The notes: generated by a model from the sequence alone, not told the origin. A stretch of DNA of 64,000 nt from Pantoea eucrina (GCF_001691555.1 NZ_MAYN01000008.1:1480682-1544681), one strand, 5' to 3'. Positions 34,519 to 46,904 are shown, counted from the first letter of the stretch. A program made the numbers and translations.

Positions 34519-34848
34519 ATGTTAAGACTGACTTATTGCATCATTATTATTGCGCTGACGGGCTGCAGTTCGACCCCGAAAGGAATCGATTGTCCCGGTG
34601 AAGTGACCACGATTTATGGTCATTCACTGGGCAATACGCACGCCTGGATCTTCGACCTGGCTAACGCCTTTTCTGTTCAACGTGACAACGTCACGGTCAG
34701 CAGTGGCCCTCTTCGCTCCACTGACCGCTTTCGCTATGTCCCCTCTGCGATTACTGCTGAAGGTTTTTACGCACAGCGCCTGAGCGACAAACAGTTCCGC
34801 CTTATTAATCCCTATGAAAACACGATGATCACCTGGCAGTGTCCATAG
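34519..34848 (+). CDS. small lipoprotein, 109 aa
   Basis: The N terminus MLRLTYCIIIIALTGC is a lipoprotein signal with Cys16 in the lipobox; the following SS residues favour the outer membrane under the Lol +2 rule. The mature part (KGIDCPGEVTTIYGH, then ending MITWQCP) has two cysteines. The start at 34519 follows AGGA at 34507-34510. The family is unrecognised. Confidence 0.7.
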   Translation: MLRLTYCIIIIALTGCSSTPKGIDCPGEVTTIYGHSLGNTHAWIFDLANAFSVQRDNVTVSSGPLRSTDRFRYVPSAITAEGFYAQRLSDKQFRLINPYENTMITWQCP

Positions 34849-34910
34849 CCCGTGCACCCCGCAGCGGGATAGTTTATTGTCAGGGTTTATGCTTCCGGCA
34901 GATACCGAAA

Positions 34911-35462
34911 ATGGAAAAGAGTCTCGATAACAACGGCTACATCGATTTCCCCTTCCCGGCCACAACCAATGAAGATGGCTCAGTTAACCCCAGCGGCTTT
35001 GATCTGACGCAGCAGCCTGAGCGGATTGATGAAATCAAAGCGGGTAAAGATTCTGAAAATATGCGCCGGCTGCTGGAAGAGGTGAACCTGCAGGAAGGGC
35101 TTTTTATGACGCTCGCCTGCGATCGTCAGCAGCGTCCGGACCGCGTATGCGGATTTATCGACATCGCCTTTCGTCCGGATGTGGTGCATACGCATGACGA
35201 AGCAGAAGAGCTGGAAGCGCGGTTTGAGCACTACCTCGGCTGTCAGGAGAACCAGCATGAGATGCCTGCCGGCACGCTGGTTAACTATGCGCGCGCCGTG
35301 CTGGACTGGGGCTGGTCACCGCTGCATCTGCGCCAGCAACACTATGAGAAAATCACCGTCCGGTTTTACTGTCAGCAACCCGAGGATGCTGAATGGTGTT
35401 TCGACCATTTGCGCCATTTTCTGGTGAGCTGGTATCCCGCCTGGCGCTGCCGTCAGAGATAA
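34911..35462 (+). CDS. hypothetical protein, 183 aa
   Basis: A soluble protein with an acidic middle (HTHDEAEELEARFEHYL) and a C-terminal half rich in aromatic residues (DWGWSPLHLRQQHYEKITVRF, described here as W/Y/F-rich). I see no known motif. The ATG at 34911 is chosen because upstream sequence overlaps the lipoprotein gene and looks non-coding; the ribosome binding site is weak. It stands alone. Confidence 0.6.
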   Translation: MEKSLDNNGYIDFPFPATTNEDGSVNPSGFDLTQQPERIDEIKAGKDSENMRRLLEEVNLQEGLFMTLACDRQQRPDRVCGFIDIAFRPDVVHTHDEAEELEARFEHYLGCQENQHEMPAGTLVNYARAVLDWGWSPLHLRQQHYEKITVRFYCQQPEDAEWCFDHLRHFLVSWYPAWRCRQR

Positions 35463-35584
35463 ACTGTACCTAAACAAACGCCTCGCTACAGAGATTGTTA
35501 CATAACCTTTACCGCCGTCAGGTTGCCGGTCCGTCATTCTCTGACTACGCTGAAAGTGACATTCACCACTATCAGGGAGTCAAC

Positions 35585-35833
35585 ATGACTGACAAAGCGG
35601 AAGCAAAATTGAATGAAGCAGCAGGTGCAGTTCAGGAAAAATTTGGCGAACTGACGGGTTCCTCCCGTCATCAGGCAAAAGGTGCAGCACGGCGCTATCC
35701 GGCGCAGGCCAGCTATGCCGTACAGGATGCAGCTGACTGCGTGGTGAGGTCGGTCCGTGATAACCCGACTACGGGTCTGGCGGTGGCTGCCAGCATCGGC
35801 GTGATCGTCGGTTTCCTGCTGGGCCGTAAATAA
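35585..35833 (+). CDS. CsbD-like protein with ElaB/YqjD-type C-terminal anchor
   Basis: The first 40 residues (MTDKAEAKLNEAAGAVQEKF, then GELTGSSRHQAKGAA) are a CsbD-type general-stress domain. The last 30 (VRDNPTTGLAVAASIGVIVG, then FLLGRK) are a DUF883 membrane anchor as in ElaB, YqjD and YgaM, which tether ribosome-binding proteins to the inner membrane. AGGGAG precedes the ATG at 35585. The combination predicts a membrane-tethered stress protein, probably RpoS-controlled by analogy. Confidence 0.8.
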   Translation: MTDKAEAKLNEAAGAVQEKFGELTGSSRHQAKGAARRYPAQASYAVQDAADCVVRSVRDNPTTGLAVAASIGVIVGFLLGRK

Positions 35834-35870
35834 TCTGGTCAGCGGGGTCCCGGCCCCGCTGCTTCTGCCG

Positions 35871-36068
35871 TCACGCGGCCGCGCGCCGCGCTTTAAAACG
35901 GGCAACCATTGTACGCAGCGCCTGATAAATCAATCCCGCATACAGACTCATTACTACCGCCATACCGGGCTCTTTCCCCTGCGCCTGCCATGAGACAAAC
36001 CACATAAATACGCCCCACAGCAGTGAAAAAATCAGCCAGCCTTTAACAAACTTCACAATACCCTGCAT
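35871..36068 (-). CDS. small inner-membrane protein, 65 aa
   Basis: Two hydrophobic segments (WLIFSLLWGVFMWFVSW and GMAVVMSLYAGLIYQAL) are joined by a short loop, followed by a basic cytoplasmic tail (RFKARRAAA). The start at 36068 has GGGGAAG upstream; the frame is open to 36116. The family is unrecognised. Confidence 0.65.
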   Translation of the reverse strand: MQGIVKFVKGWLIFSLLWGVFMWFVSWQAQGKEPGMAVVMSLYAGLIYQALRTMVARFKARRAAA

Positions 36069-36361
36069 AGTGTCTTCCCCGAAACTGAGCGCTGACGATA
36101 GCGGCTTCTTCGGCAAAAGGCACGGCCATCAGGCTCAGGATGTTAACTGCTTCAAACTATGCGACTGGCTGACACCAATGTTGCCCGGGTAATTACCTGA
36201 TGCCGCTCGTCAGTCAGGCGGGCTTAGTGGTATAACTGCAGCCGGCAGTCAGCGGTACTGAACTATTTTCTGACTGACACCGCAATTGCGCACGCGTCGC
36301 TTATCGCCCCGTACGGCTTTATGCTTGAATTCCCGCCACCCCGGACCGGCTACTGATTAAC

Positions 36362-37618
36362 ATGAGCTACTTCTATACATTCCAGAATTTTCTTGCCGGT
36401 GACACGGCGCTTGCGGCCACGGTCAGTCTGCTACTGTTGATAGCGGCGGCGATGATTGCGCACTTTATCTGCAAATTTTTTATCGTAAAGATAGTGCGTA
36501 ACGTCTTTTTCAGCGCGCATAAAAACCAGGTGCCGCTGGATAAAGATGTCCGCCTGTCGGAAAAACTCTCAAATTTTATCCCGGTTATCATTGTTTACTA
36601 TCTGCTGCAGTTTATGCCGGGCCTGCCGCAGCATCTGCAGATTGCAGTCAAAACCATCTGCGGCATTCTGTTTTTTATCTATCTCTCGCTGTTCTTTACA
36701 GAAATACTGGAGATCATCAACATCTCCTATACCAAAAAGTCGCGGCGTAAAAATCACTCGATCAAGGGCTATATTCAGGTCGGTAAAATCCTGGTGCATA
36801 TCCTCTCGGCGATCATGATCCTGGCGATTATGTCGAATAAGTCGCCTGTGATTATTATCTCCAGTCTGGGTGCAGTGGCAGCCGTATTGATGCTGGTATT
36901 TCAGCACACGCTGCTGTCGCTGGTGGCCAACATTCAGGTGTCATCAAATGATGTGTTGCAGCTGGGCGACTGGATTGAAATGCCGGATAACGGTATCAGC
37001 GGGGAAGTCATCGACATTGCGCTGCACACCATTACTATCCGCAACTGGGATAACACGCTGTCGCGCATTCCCACGAAGAATTTCCTGACCGAGACGTATA
37101 CCAACTGGCAGGCGATGTTCTCCTCCGGCGCGCGGCGCATCATGCGCAGCTTCTATCTCGATCAGACCTCAATTCGCTTTCTGGACCATGAGCTGATACA
37201 GCAGATGATGCAGATACGCGGTGTCAGTGAGCAGCTTTCTGTGCTGATGGATGGACGTGAACCCAGCGCACCCGGCGACCGCTGGTTTGCCGAAAATGGC
37301 CTGACAAACCTCACCGTTTTTCGTAAGTATCTGACCGCCTGGCTGACGCAGCGCGATGATATTAAGAAAGATATGTATATTGTGGTTCGGGCACTTAAAC
37401 CCTCGCCGGAAGGGTTACCGGTTGAGGTCTACTGCTTTACCTCTTCCGTCATGTGGGCTGATTATGAGGATTCACAGTCAGCGATATTTGAATATATTTA
37501 TGCCATTGTCGGACAGTTCGCACTGCGGATTTACCAGCATCCGGGCGGCCACGATTTCTGGCGACTGTCGCAGGCGCGTGATGAGACGCTGCGTCCGGGC
37601 GATGCTGCAGGCGAATAA
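36362..37618 (+). CDS. ybdG: YbdG-type mechanosensitive channel (MscM)
   Basis: A 418-residue MscS-superfamily protein resembling E. coli YbdG, a miniconductance channel that helps adaptation to mild osmotic shock. It has five N-terminal hydrophobic segments, the pore-lining SSLGAVAAVLMLVFQHTLLS, then the beta domain start NDVLQLGDWIEMP with the family-typical VIDIALHTITIRNWDNT. An A-rich stretch and a terminator follow the stop. Confidence 0.88.
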   Translation: MSYFYTFQNFLAGDTALAATVSLLLLIAAAMIAHFICKFFIVKIVRNVFFSAHKNQVPLDKDVRLSEKLSNFIPVIIVYYLLQFMPGLPQHLQIAVKTICGILFFIYLSLFFTEILEIINISYTKKSRRKNHSIKGYIQVGKILVHILSAIMILAIMSNKSPVIIISSLGAVAAVLMLVFQHTLLSLVANIQVSSNDVLQLGDWIEMPDNGISGEVIDIALHTITIRNWDNTLSRIPTKNFLTETYTNWQAMFSSGARRIMRSFYLDQTSIRFLDHELIQQMMQIRGVSEQLSVLMDGREPSAPGDRWFAENGLTNLTVFRKYLTAWLTQRDDIKKDMYIVVRALKPSPEGLPVEVYCFTSSVMWADYEDSQSAIFEYIYAIVGQFALRIYQHPGGHDFWRLSQARDETLRPGDAAGE

Positions 37619-37646
37619 AAAAACGGGAGCCAGTGGCTCCCGTTTT
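37619..37646. terminator. bidirectional terminator between ybdG and icd
   Basis: ACGGGAGCC (37623-37631) and GGCTCCCGT (37635-37643) form a 9-bp stem with AGT loop, flanked by A and T runs. Confidence 0.9.
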
Positions 37647-37665
37647 ATGCTCTGCCTGAAGCAGA

Positions 37666-38916
37666 TTACATGTTGCTGATGATCGCGTCACCAAACTCTG
37701 AACATTTCAGCAGTTTAGCGCCATCCATCAGACGCTCGAAGTCGTAGGTCACGGTTTTAGCCGCGATTGCGCCTTCCATACCTTTGACAATCAGGTCTGC
37801 GGCTTCAAACCATTCCATATGACGCAGCATCATTTCTGCCGACAGGATCACTGAACCCGGGTTCACTTTATCCTGACCCGCATATTTTGGTGCGGTCCCG
37901 TGCGTGGCTTCAAACAGCGCGCACTCGTCACCGATGTTTGCGCCAGGGGCGATACCGATACCGCCAACCTGTGCCGCCAGGGCGTCAGAGATGTAGTCAC
38001 CGTTCAGGTTCATACAGGCAATAACATCATATTCGGCCGGACGCAGCAGGATCTGCTGCAGGAAGGCATCTGCAATCACATCTTTAACAATGATCTCTTT
38101 GCCGGTGTTTGGATTGTTGAATTTCATCCACGGGCCACCGTCGATCAGCTCACCACCAAACTCCTCTTTCACCAGCTGGTAGCCCCAGTCTTTGAAAGAA
38201 CCTTCGGTGAACTTCATGATGTTGCCTTTGTGGACCAGCGTCAGCGAATCACGATCGTTAGTGATGGTGTATTCAAGCGCGGCACGCACCAGGCGTTTAG
38301 TACCCTCTTCTGAGCACGGCTTCACGCCGATACCACACTGCTGCGGGAAGCGAATTTTCTTCACGCCCATCTCTTCGCGCAGGAATTTGATCACTTTGTC
38401 CGCTTCCGGCGTACCCGCTTTCCATTCGATACCCGCGTAGATATCTTCGGAGTTCTCGCGGAAGATCACCATATCGGTCTCTTCCGGGCGTTTCACCGGG
38501 CTTGGCGTGCCTTTGTAGTAGCGTACCGGACGCAGGCAGACGTAGAGATCCAGCTCCTGACGCAGCGCTACGTTCAGCGAGCGAATACCGCCGCCAACTG
38601 GCGTGGTCAGCGGGCCTTTGATGGCTACGCGATACTCTTTGATTAAATCCAGAGTTTCCTGCGGCAGCCAGACATCCTGGCCGTAAAGTTCTGTTGATTT
38701 CTCACCAGTAAAGATTTCCATCCAGGAAATTTTACGCTCGCCGTTGTAGGCTTTCTTCACGGCAGCATCAACCACTTTCAGCATGACCGGGGAAACGTCA
38801 ACGCCGATACCATCACCCTCGATATAAGGAATGATTGGGTTATGCGGGACATTCAGTTTGCCCTGATCAAGGGTGATTTTCTGACCTTCTGCCGGAACAA
38901 CTACTTTGCTTTCCAT
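37666..38916 (-). CDS. icd: isocitrate dehydrogenase, NADP-dependent
   Basis: The TCA-cycle enzyme converting isocitrate to 2-oxoglutarate. The 416-residue length and sequence match E. coli Icd, including S113 in [12 protein letters not shown], the residue phosphorylated by AceK, and the late metal-binding [20 protein letters not shown] ribosome binding site precedes the start. It is divergent from rluE. Confidence 0.98.
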   Translation of the reverse strand: MESKVVVPAEGQKITLDQGKLNVPHNPIIPYIEGDGIGVDVSPVMLKVVDAAVKKAYNGERKISWMEIFTGEKSTELYGQDVWLPQETLDLIKEYRVAIKGPLTTPVGGGIRSLNVALRQELDLYVCLRPVRYYKGTPSPVKRPEETDMVIFRENSEDIYAGIEWKAGTPEADKVIKFLREEMGVKKIRFPQQCGIGVKPCSEEGTKRLVRAALEYTITNDRDSLTLVHKGNIMKFTEGSFKDWGYQLVKEEFGGELIDGGPWMKFNNPNTGKEIIVKDVIADAFLQQILLRPAEYDVIACMNLNGDYISDALAAQVGGIGIAPGANIGDECALFEATHGTAPKYAGQDKVNPGSVILSAEMMLRHMEWFEAADLIVKGMEGAIAAKTVTYDFERLMDGAKLLKCSEFGDAIISNM

Positions 38917-39013
38917 TAACCTCTCCTTCGAGCGATTTTTTGTTAATGATTTGTAAGATGCGGGTCAATACTACTTGAATATTTCCCCTACGCCAATCAC
39001 CGTAGTTTCGCGT

Positions 39014-39019
39014 TATAAT
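39014..39019 (+). promoter_or_regulatory. -10 element TATAAT before rluE
   Basis: A perfect TATAAT overlaps the first in-frame ATG (39018) of rluE, so transcription would begin near 39026 and the ATG at 39048 is the better start. I see no clear -35. Confidence 0.4.
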
Positions 39020-39047
39020 GCGCCGATTGTTACTTACTGCAAAGCTC

Positions 39048-39686
39048 ATGCGAAAAACATCTCAGAAAATTCACCCACCTAAACGCACCGCGGTCTCCCG
39101 CCATGCTACACGCCGCCCGACACGTGCGGCCGGCCCGCGCCGTGTAATTTTATTTAACAAACCCTTTGATGTGCTGCCACAATTCAGCGATGACGCCGGG
39201 CGCCGCACGCTGAAAGACTTTATTCCGGTCAGTGACGTCTACGCTGCAGGCCGTCTGGATCGTGACAGCGAGGGGCTGATGCTGCTGACCAACGATGGCG
39301 CGCTGCAGGCGCAGCTCACCCAGCCCGGCAGACGTACGGGTAAAATCTACTTTGTTCAGGTCGAGGGCGTGCCGCAGGAATCAGATTTATCCCTGCTGCG
39401 CAGCGGCGTTGTGCTTAACGACGGCACAACGCTGCCAGCAGGTATTGAGCAGGTCAGCGAGCCGGACTGGCTCTGGCCGCGCACGCCGCCGGTGCGCGAG
39501 CGCAAAACGATCCCGACCAGCTGGCTGAAAATCACCCTGTACGAAGGGCGTAACCGGCAGGTACGACGCATGACGGCGCATATCGGTTTCCCGACCCTGC
39601 GCCTGATCCGCTTTGCGCTGGGAGACCACCAGCTTAACGGTCTTGCTCCCGGCGAGTGGCGCGATATCAGCGCTGAATTTCAATAA
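39048..39686 (+). CDS. rluE: 23S rRNA pseudouridine(2457) synthase
   Basis: An RsuA-family enzyme that modifies U2457 of 23S rRNA in E. coli. The catalytic Asp is in [19 protein letters not shown], and the conserved [20 protein letters not shown] follows. A basic N-terminal extension ([17 protein letters not shown]) may aid rRNA binding. I favour the ATG at 39048 over 39018, which lies within the likely -10 box; neither has a strong ribosome binding site. nudJ follows after 27 bp. Confidence 0.93.
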   Translation: MRKTSQKIHPPKRTAVSRHATRRPTRAAGPRRVILFNKPFDVLPQFSDDAGRRTLKDFIPVSDVYAAGRLDRDSEGLMLLTNDGALQAQLTQPGRRTGKIYFVQVEGVPQESDLSLLRSGVVLNDGTTLPAGIEQVSEPDWLWPRTPPVRERKTIPTSWLKITLYEGRNRQVRRMTAHIGFPTLRLIRFALGDHQLNGLAPGEWRDISAEFQ

Positions 39687-39713
39687 CCGCAGGTTAATCA
39701 AAGCGAGTGAACG

Positions 39714-40187
39714 ATGTTTAAACCTCATGTAACCGTTGCCTGTCTGGTGCAGGCGCAGGGTAAACTGCTGGTAGTCGAGGAGCGTGTCGCCGGACGCATT
39801 ACCTGGAATCAGCCAGCGGGTCATCTGGAAGCGGATGAGACGCTGCAGGAAGCGGCACGGCGTGAGCTGTATGAAGAGACCGGCATCCGCGCGGAGCTGG
39901 ACTATTTTCTCGGCGTGCAGCAGTGGATTGCGCCGGACAAGACACCTTTTGTGCGTTTTCTCTTTGGCATTGATCTGCCAGTACCCTGCGTGACCACGCC
40001 GCTCGACAGCGATATCGATTGCTGCTGGTGGCTGGCACCGGAGCAAATTCTTACGTCCGATCAGTTACGTTCGCCGCTGGTCGCGGAGAGCATACGGCTG
40101 TGGCAACAGGGTGCGCGCTACCCGCTGCAGCTGGTGGCGCCGTTCAACTGGCCGTTTCACAAGGGTGCGCATACCGTGACTCCATGA
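39714..40187 (+). CDS. nudJ: phosphatase NudJ (Nudix hydrolase)
   Basis: A 157-residue Nudix enzyme, known in E. coli to dephosphorylate hydroxymethylpyrimidine pyrophosphate and nucleoside di/triphosphates. The Nudix box reads [16 protein letters not shown], then LYEETGI, matching G-x5-E-x7-REUxEExGU. It keeps its E. coli position between rluE and mnmA. Confidence 0.95.
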   Translation: MFKPHVTVACLVQAQGKLLVVEERVAGRITWNQPAGHLEADETLQEAARRELYEETGIRAELDYFLGVQQWIAPDKTPFVRFLFGIDLPVPCVTTPLDSDIDCCWWLAPEQILTSDQLRSPLVAESIRLWQQGARYPLQLVAPFNWPFHKGAHTVTP

Positions 40188-40227
40188 TAGAATGCGCCGC
40201 CTGTTTTACTGTAATTAAGAGTGCGTC

Positions 40228-41340
40228 ATGTCTGACAACAGCCAGAAAAAAGTAATCGTCGGAATGTCCGGCGGCGTCGATTCTTCCGTTTCCGCGTGGC
40301 TACTGCAGCAGCAGGGCTATCAGGTTGAAGGCCTGTTCATGAAGAACTGGGAGGAGGATGACGGCGAGGAGTATTGCACCGCCGCAGACGATCTGGCTGA
40401 CGCACAAGCCGTGTGTGACAAGCTCGGCATAAAACTGCACAAAATTAACTTTGCGGCTGAATACTGGGACAATGTGTTTGAGCATTTTCTCGACGAATAC
40501 AAAGCGGGGCGCACGCCCAATCCCGATATTCTCTGCAACAAAGAGATCAAATTTAAGGCGTTTCTTGAATTCGCTGCCGACGACCTTGGCGCAGATTATA
40601 TCGCTACCGGCCACTATGTGCGTCGGGCCGATGTGGCAGGCAAAAGTCAGCTGCTGCGCGGACTTGATGGCAACAAAGACCAGAGCTATTTCCTCTACAC
40701 TCTGAGCCACCAGCAGATCGCCCAGAGCCTGTTCCCGGTCGGGGAACTGGAAAAACCGGAAGTGCGCCGCATTGCCGAACAGCTGGATCTGATTACCGCG
40801 AAGAAAAAAGATTCGACCGGTATCTGCTTTATCGGTGAGCGTAAATTCCGCGATTTCCTCGGGCGTTATCTGCCTGCGCAACCAGGCGAGATTGAGACAG
40901 TTGACGGTGACATTGTCGGTGAGCATCAGGGGCTGATGTATCATACGCTCGGCCAGCGTAAAGGTCTGGGCATTGGCGGCCGTAAAGAGAGCAATGACGA
41001 TCCCTGGTATGTGGTGGACAAAGATGTCGCGCGCAACCGGCTGATTGTCGCACAGGGTGGTGACCATCCGCGCCTGATGTCAGTCGGCCTGATTGCCCAG
41101 CAGCTGCACTGGGTCGATCGTCAGCCTGTAACCGCCCCGCTGCGCTGCACGGTTAAAACCCGCTACCGCCAGAGCGATATCCCGTGTGAAGTCCTGCCGC
41201 TTGGCGACGATCGCATTGAGGTGCGTTTTGATGAAGCGGTTGCTGCGGTGACGCCGGGCCAGTCTGCGGTGTTCTATCTGGACGACGTCTGTCTCGGTGG
41301 CGGTATTATTGAGCAGCGTCTGCCGCTGCCAGACGCCTGA
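40228..41340 (+). CDS. mnmA: tRNA-specific 2-thiouridylase
   Basis: MnmA makes 2-thiouridine at the wobble base of Lys, Glu and Gln tRNAs, receiving sulfur via TusE. The PP-loop GMSGGVDSS is at residues 12-20, and the catalytic cysteines are C103 (ILCNKEIKF) and C200 (TGICFIGER). At 370 residues it is full length. hflD follows after 34 bp. Confidence 0.97.
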   Translation: MSDNSQKKVIVGMSGGVDSSVSAWLLQQQGYQVEGLFMKNWEEDDGEEYCTAADDLADAQAVCDKLGIKLHKINFAAEYWDNVFEHFLDEYKAGRTPNPDILCNKEIKFKAFLEFAADDLGADYIATGHYVRRADVAGKSQLLRGLDGNKDQSYFLYTLSHQQIAQSLFPVGELEKPEVRRIAEQLDLITAKKKDSTGICFIGERKFRDFLGRYLPAQPGEIETVDGDIVGEHQGLMYHTLGQRKGLGIGGRKESNDDPWYVVDKDVARNRLIVAQGGDHPRLMSVGLIAQQLHWVDRQPVTAPLRCTVKTRYRQSDIPCEVLPLGDDRIEVRFDEAVAAVTPGQSAVFYLDDVCLGGGIIEQRLPLPDA

Positions 41341-41374
41341 AACGGCGCCGCTGATTTTTCTGCAGGAGTAGAGC

Positions 41375-43431
<2,057 letters not shown>

Positions 43432-43442
43432 TCCCGTCCGCA

Positions 43443-43463
43443 CAGGCGCGCGCCGCGCGCCTG
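43443..43463 (+). terminator. GC-rich hairpin between purB and phoP
   Basis: CAGGCGCGC and GCGCGCCTG form 9-bp arms around a 3-nt loop, followed by TTGCGTTGTT. The T content is broken, so it is a moderate terminator candidate. Confidence 0.6.
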
Positions 43464-43539
43464 TTGCGTTGTTCTCTGGTTTAGCTCCCTTCACGTATAC
43501 TCACTTTATTATCACTGAGTTTGCAGGTAAGGAAAAAGT

Positions 43540-44208
43540 ATGCGTGTTCTGGTTGTGGAAGATAATGCTCTGCTGCGCCATCATCTCGCCGTTCAGCTGC
43601 GTGATATGGGGCATCAGGTTGATGCCGCTGAAGATGCGAAAGAAGCTGACTACTTTCTTCAGGAACATCTGCCTGACATTGCGCTGGTTGATCTTGGCCT
43701 GCCAGACGAAGATGGCATGTCGCTGATTCGCCGCTGGCGCAGTGACGCGGTACGCCAGCCAATTCTGGTGCTGACGGCGCGCGAAGGCTGGCAGGCAAAA
43801 GTTGAAGCCCTGGAAGCAGGCGCGGACGACTACGTTACCAAGCCCTTTCATATTGAAGAAGTTGCTGCCCGCCTGCAGGCGCTGATGCGGCGCAATAGCG
43901 GACACGCTTCGCAGATCATCTCCCTGCCGCCGTTTCAGGTCGATCTCTCCCGTCGAGAGCTCTCAGTAAATGAGGTGCCGGTAAAGCTGACGGCGTTTGA
44001 ATACACGATCGCGGAAACGCTGATCCGCAACGCGGGAAAAGTGGTCAGCAAAGATTCGCTGATGCTGCAGCTCTATCCCGATGCCGAACTGCGCGAGAGC
44101 CATACCATTGATGTGCTGATGGGCCGCCTGCGTAAGAAAATCCTTGCACTGCATCCGACCGAAGTGATCAACACGGTACGCGGTCAGGGCTACCGTTTCG
44201 ATCTCTGA
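43540..44208 (+). CDS. phoP: PhoP, response regulator of the Mg/low-pH regulon
   Basis: An OmpR-family regulator of 222 residues. The receiver has phospho-acceptor D51 ([13 protein letters not shown]), T79-region LTAR and K101-region VTKPF. The winged-helix domain ends [20 protein letters not shown] precedes the start. It forms an operon with phoQ (4-bp gap). Confidence 0.98.
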   Translation: MRVLVVEDNALLRHHLAVQLRDMGHQVDAAEDAKEADYFLQEHLPDIALVDLGLPDEDGMSLIRRWRSDAVRQPILVLTAREGWQAKVEALEAGADDYVTKPFHIEEVAARLQALMRRNSGHASQIISLPPFQVDLSRRELSVNEVPVKLTAFEYTIAETLIRNAGKVVSKDSLMLQLYPDAELRESHTIDVLMGRLRKKILALHPTEVINTVRGQGYRFDL

Positions 44209-44212
44209 CTGC

Positions 44213-45673
44213 ATGAACTGGTTTCGCCGGCTGCGCCCGCTCTCGCTCCGTACCCGCTTTCTGCTGGCGACGGCCGCCGTAGTGCTGGTTATCTCACTCT
44301 CTTATGGCATGGTCGCGGTTATCGGCTACGTCGTGAGTTTTGATAAAAATACCTACCGCGTGCTGCGCGGCGAGAGCAATCTCTTTTTTACCCTGGCGCA
44401 GTGGCAGGACAACAAACTCACCATCGCGCAGCCGGAGCGCATGACGCTGAATTTCCCGACGCTGGTCTTTATCTATGATGAGCGCGGCAAGCTGCTGTGG
44501 CAGCAGCGCGACGTGCCGGAGATCCGGGATAAAATTCAGCCAGAGTGGCTGCTGAAACCTGACTTTTACGAAATTGACACCAGCAACCGCACCAGCCTGA
44601 CGGCATTAGGCGATAACATACAGGCGCAGCAGCAGCTGCACGCACTGGACAGTAACAGTAACGACACCTTTACCCATTCGGTGGCGGTGAATCGCTACGA
44701 CGCGACGGTGAACCTGCCGGCGCTGACCATTGTGGTGGTTGACTCCATTCCGCAGGAGCTGCAGCACTCAGACGTGGTGTGGTCATGGTTCAGCTATGTG
44801 CTGGCAGCCAATCTGCTGCTGGTGATCCCGCTGCTCTGGCTGGCCGCACACTGGAGCCTGCGCCCGATTGGCGATCTCACCGCGCAGGTGCGCGAGCTGG
44901 AAACCGGTCAGCGGGAAAACCTGGGCGACAACCCGCCACAGGAGCTGAAAAGCCTGGTGCGCAATCTTAACCTGCTGCTGACCAATGAACGCCAGCGCTA
45001 CACCCGCTACCGCACCACGCTCTCTGATTTAACCCACAGCCTGAAAACTCCGCTGGCGGTGCTGCAGAGTACGCTGCGATCGCTGCGCAACGGTAAATCG
45101 CTGACGATTGAACAGGCGGAGCCGGTGATGCTGGAGCAGATCAGCCGTATTTCACAGCAGACGGGTTACTATCTGCATCGCGCCAGTATGCAGGCCGATC
45201 ACAACCCGCTGCAGCGCGATTTTCATTCGGTTTCAGCCCTGCTGGACAGCCTCTGCTCTGCGCTCAACAAGGTTTACCAGCGCAAGGGGGTGGAGATCAC
45301 CCTCGACATCCCGCCCGAGCTGGTTTTTGTCGGCGATCAGAATGATTTTATGGAAGTGCTGGGCAACGTACTGGATAACGCCTGTAAATATTGCCTGGAG
45401 TTTATTGAAGTGAGCACGCGCCAGACTGACCAGGCGCTGCATCTGTTTATCGACGATGACGGGCCGGGTATTCCTGAAAGCAAGCGCGACCTGATTTTTG
45501 TACGCGGCCAGCGGGCCGATACGCTGCGGCCGGGACAGGGACTGGGGCTTGCGGTGGTGCGGGATATTCTTGAACAGTATGCCGGAACCGTGATCGCCTC
45601 TGCCAGCCCGCTGGGCGGCACGCGCATGGAAGTGGTGTTCCGGCGGCAGGAAGTTACACATCACCGCGAGTAG
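44213..45673 (+). CDS. phoQ: PhoQ, sensor histidine kinase for Mg, acid and antimicrobial peptides
   Basis: A 486-residue inner-membrane kinase. Helix 1 is near residues 17-40, the periplasmic PDC sensor follows, then helix 2 near 195-213, a HAMP linker, phospho-acceptor H275 ([15 protein letters not shown]), and ATPase boxes NVLDNACKY and DDGPGIP. Overall it is very like E. coli PhoQ. However, the periplasmic acidic cluster that reads EDDDDAE in E. coli is DSNSNDT here (residues 146-152), leaving two acidic residues of six. This should change divalent-cation and peptide sensing. Confidence 0.97.
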   Translation: MNWFRRLRPLSLRTRFLLATAAVVLVISLSYGMVAVIGYVVSFDKNTYRVLRGESNLFFTLAQWQDNKLTIAQPERMTLNFPTLVFIYDERGKLLWQQRDVPEIRDKIQPEWLLKPDFYEIDTSNRTSLTALGDNIQAQQQLHALDSNSNDTFTHSVAVNRYDATVNLPALTIVVVDSIPQELQHSDVVWSWFSYVLAANLLLVIPLLWLAAHWSLRPIGDLTAQVRELETGQRENLGDNPPQELKSLVRNLNLLLTNERQRYTRYRTTLSDLTHSLKTPLAVLQSTLRSLRNGKSLTIEQAEPVMLEQISRISQQTGYYLHRASMQADHNPLQRDFHSVSALLDSLCSALNKVYQRKGVEITLDIPPELVFVGDQNDFMEVLGNVLDNACKYCLEFIEVSTRQTDQALHLFIDDDGPGIPESKRDLIFVRGQRADTLRPGQGLGLAVVRDILEQYAGTVIASASPLGGTRMEVVFRRQEVTHHRE

Positions 45674-45687
45674 AACCGGCTGCAGAC

Positions 45688-45696
45688 TGTTATACT
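45688..45696 (+). promoter_or_regulatory. extended -10 promoter of roxA
   Basis: TG-T-TATACT is a good extended -10 element between phoQ and roxA, predicting a transcript start near 45703. It excludes upstream start codons of roxA that overlap it. Confidence 0.45.
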
Positions 45697-45731
45697 TGCC
45701 AGCAATTATTGCTCCAACCGGAATGCTTCGT

Positions 45732-46853
45732 ATGGATTATCAGCTCGATATCAACCAGGCCGACTTTATTCAGCGCTACTGGCAGAAACGCCCGGTCGTG
45801 CTTAAACGCGGCTTTAAAAATTTTGTGGATCCCCTCTCTCCGGATGAGCTGGCGGGTCTGGCGATGGAAAACGAGGTGGACAGCCGCCTCGTCAGCCATC
45901 AAAACGACAAATGGCAGGTCAGCCACGGCCCGTTTGAAAGCTACGACCATCTGGGTGAAAACAACTGGTCACTGCTGGTTCAGGCGGTTAACCACTGGCA
46001 TGAGGGCTCTGCTGCCCTGATGCGCCCGTTCCGCTTTCTGCCCGACTGGCGCATCGACGATCTGATGATCTCGTTTTCAGTACCGGGCGGTGGCGTGGGG
46101 CCGCATTTCGATCAATATGATGTCTTTATCATTCAGGGCACCGGCCGCCGGCGCTGGCGCGTGGGTGAAAAGGTGCCGATGAAGCAGCACTGCCCGCATC
46201 CCGATCTGCTCCAGGTTGCGCCGTTTGACGCCATCATTGATGAAGAGCTGGAGCCGGGCGATATCCTCTATATTCCGCCGGGTTTCCCGCATGAGGGCTA
46301 CTCACTGGACAATGCGCTCAACTATTCAGTCGGGTTTCGTGCGCCTAATGGCCGTGAGTTAATCAGCGGCTTTGCGGACTATATGCTGGCCCATGAGCTG
46401 GGCAGCTATCGCTACAGCGATCCGGAGGTGCCTCCGCGCAGCTGTCCGTCGCAGATCCTGCCTTCTGAAGTGGAAGGCATTCGCCAGGTCATGCTGGACG
46501 TGATCAATCAGCCGGAGCAGTTCAGCCAGTGGTTTGGCGAATTTATTTCGCAGTCGCGCCATGAGCTGGACGTTGCGCCACCGGAGCCGCCTTATCAGCC
46601 GGATGAAATTTATGATGCGCTGCAGCAGGGCGATACGCTGACGCGCCTTGGCGGTCTGCGCGTGCTGACGCTGGGCGAGGCCGTCTACGTTAATGGCGAG
46701 CAGATCACCAGCCAGCATCCGCAGGTGCTGGCCGCGCTGGCGCACCGGCACGAACTCGCTCTGACAGATTTTGGTGACGCGCTGGATGACCCGTCACTGC
46801 TGGCCCAGCTGGCCGGCCTGGTGAACAGCGGCTACTGGTTCTTTGCTGATTAA
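45732..46853 (+). CDS. roxA: 50S ribosomal protein L16 3-hydroxylase (arginine oxygenase)
   Basis: A JmjC-type Fe(II)/2-oxoglutarate oxygenase that hydroxylates an arginine of ribosomal protein L16 (YcfD). The metal ligands are H125 and D127 in VGPHFDQYD, with the distal His in the following jelly roll. From the ATG at 45732 it is 373 residues, exactly the E. coli length; the C-terminal winged helix region is present. Confidence 0.96.
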   Translation: MDYQLDINQADFIQRYWQKRPVVLKRGFKNFVDPLSPDELAGLAMENEVDSRLVSHQNDKWQVSHGPFESYDHLGENNWSLLVQAVNHWHEGSAALMRPFRFLPDWRIDDLMISFSVPGGGVGPHFDQYDVFIIQGTGRRRWRVGEKVPMKQHCPHPDLLQVAPFDAIIDEELEPGDILYIPPGFPHEGYSLDNALNYSVGFRAPNGRELISGFADYMLAHELGSYRYSDPEVPPRSCPSQILPSEVEGIRQVMLDVINQPEQFSQWFGEFISQSRHELDVAPPEPPYQPDEIYDALQQGDTLTRLGGLRVLTLGEAVYVNGEQITSQHPQVLAALAHRHELALTDFGDALDDPSLLAQLAGLVNSGYWFFAD

Positions 46854-46864
46854 GATCTTTTCCC

Positions 46865-46892
46865 GCGCCTCTCCTGCAAGCAGGAGAGGCGC
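46865..46892. terminator. 12-bp hairpin between convergent roxA and pepT
   Basis: GCGCCTCTCCTG and CAGGAGAGGCGC are perfect arms around CAAG. There is no T run on either strand, so it may act as a shared mRNA 3' end instead of a classical terminator. Confidence 0.6.
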
Positions 46893-46904
46893 GATGCGCC
46901 ACCG

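Noticed and set aside
43477-43501. Possible PhoP box (TGGTTTA) and -10 TATACT before phoP
   Set aside because: Only one half-site fits and the second direct repeat is not visible at the required 11-bp spacing, so autoregulation is plausible from family knowledge but not shown by this sequence.
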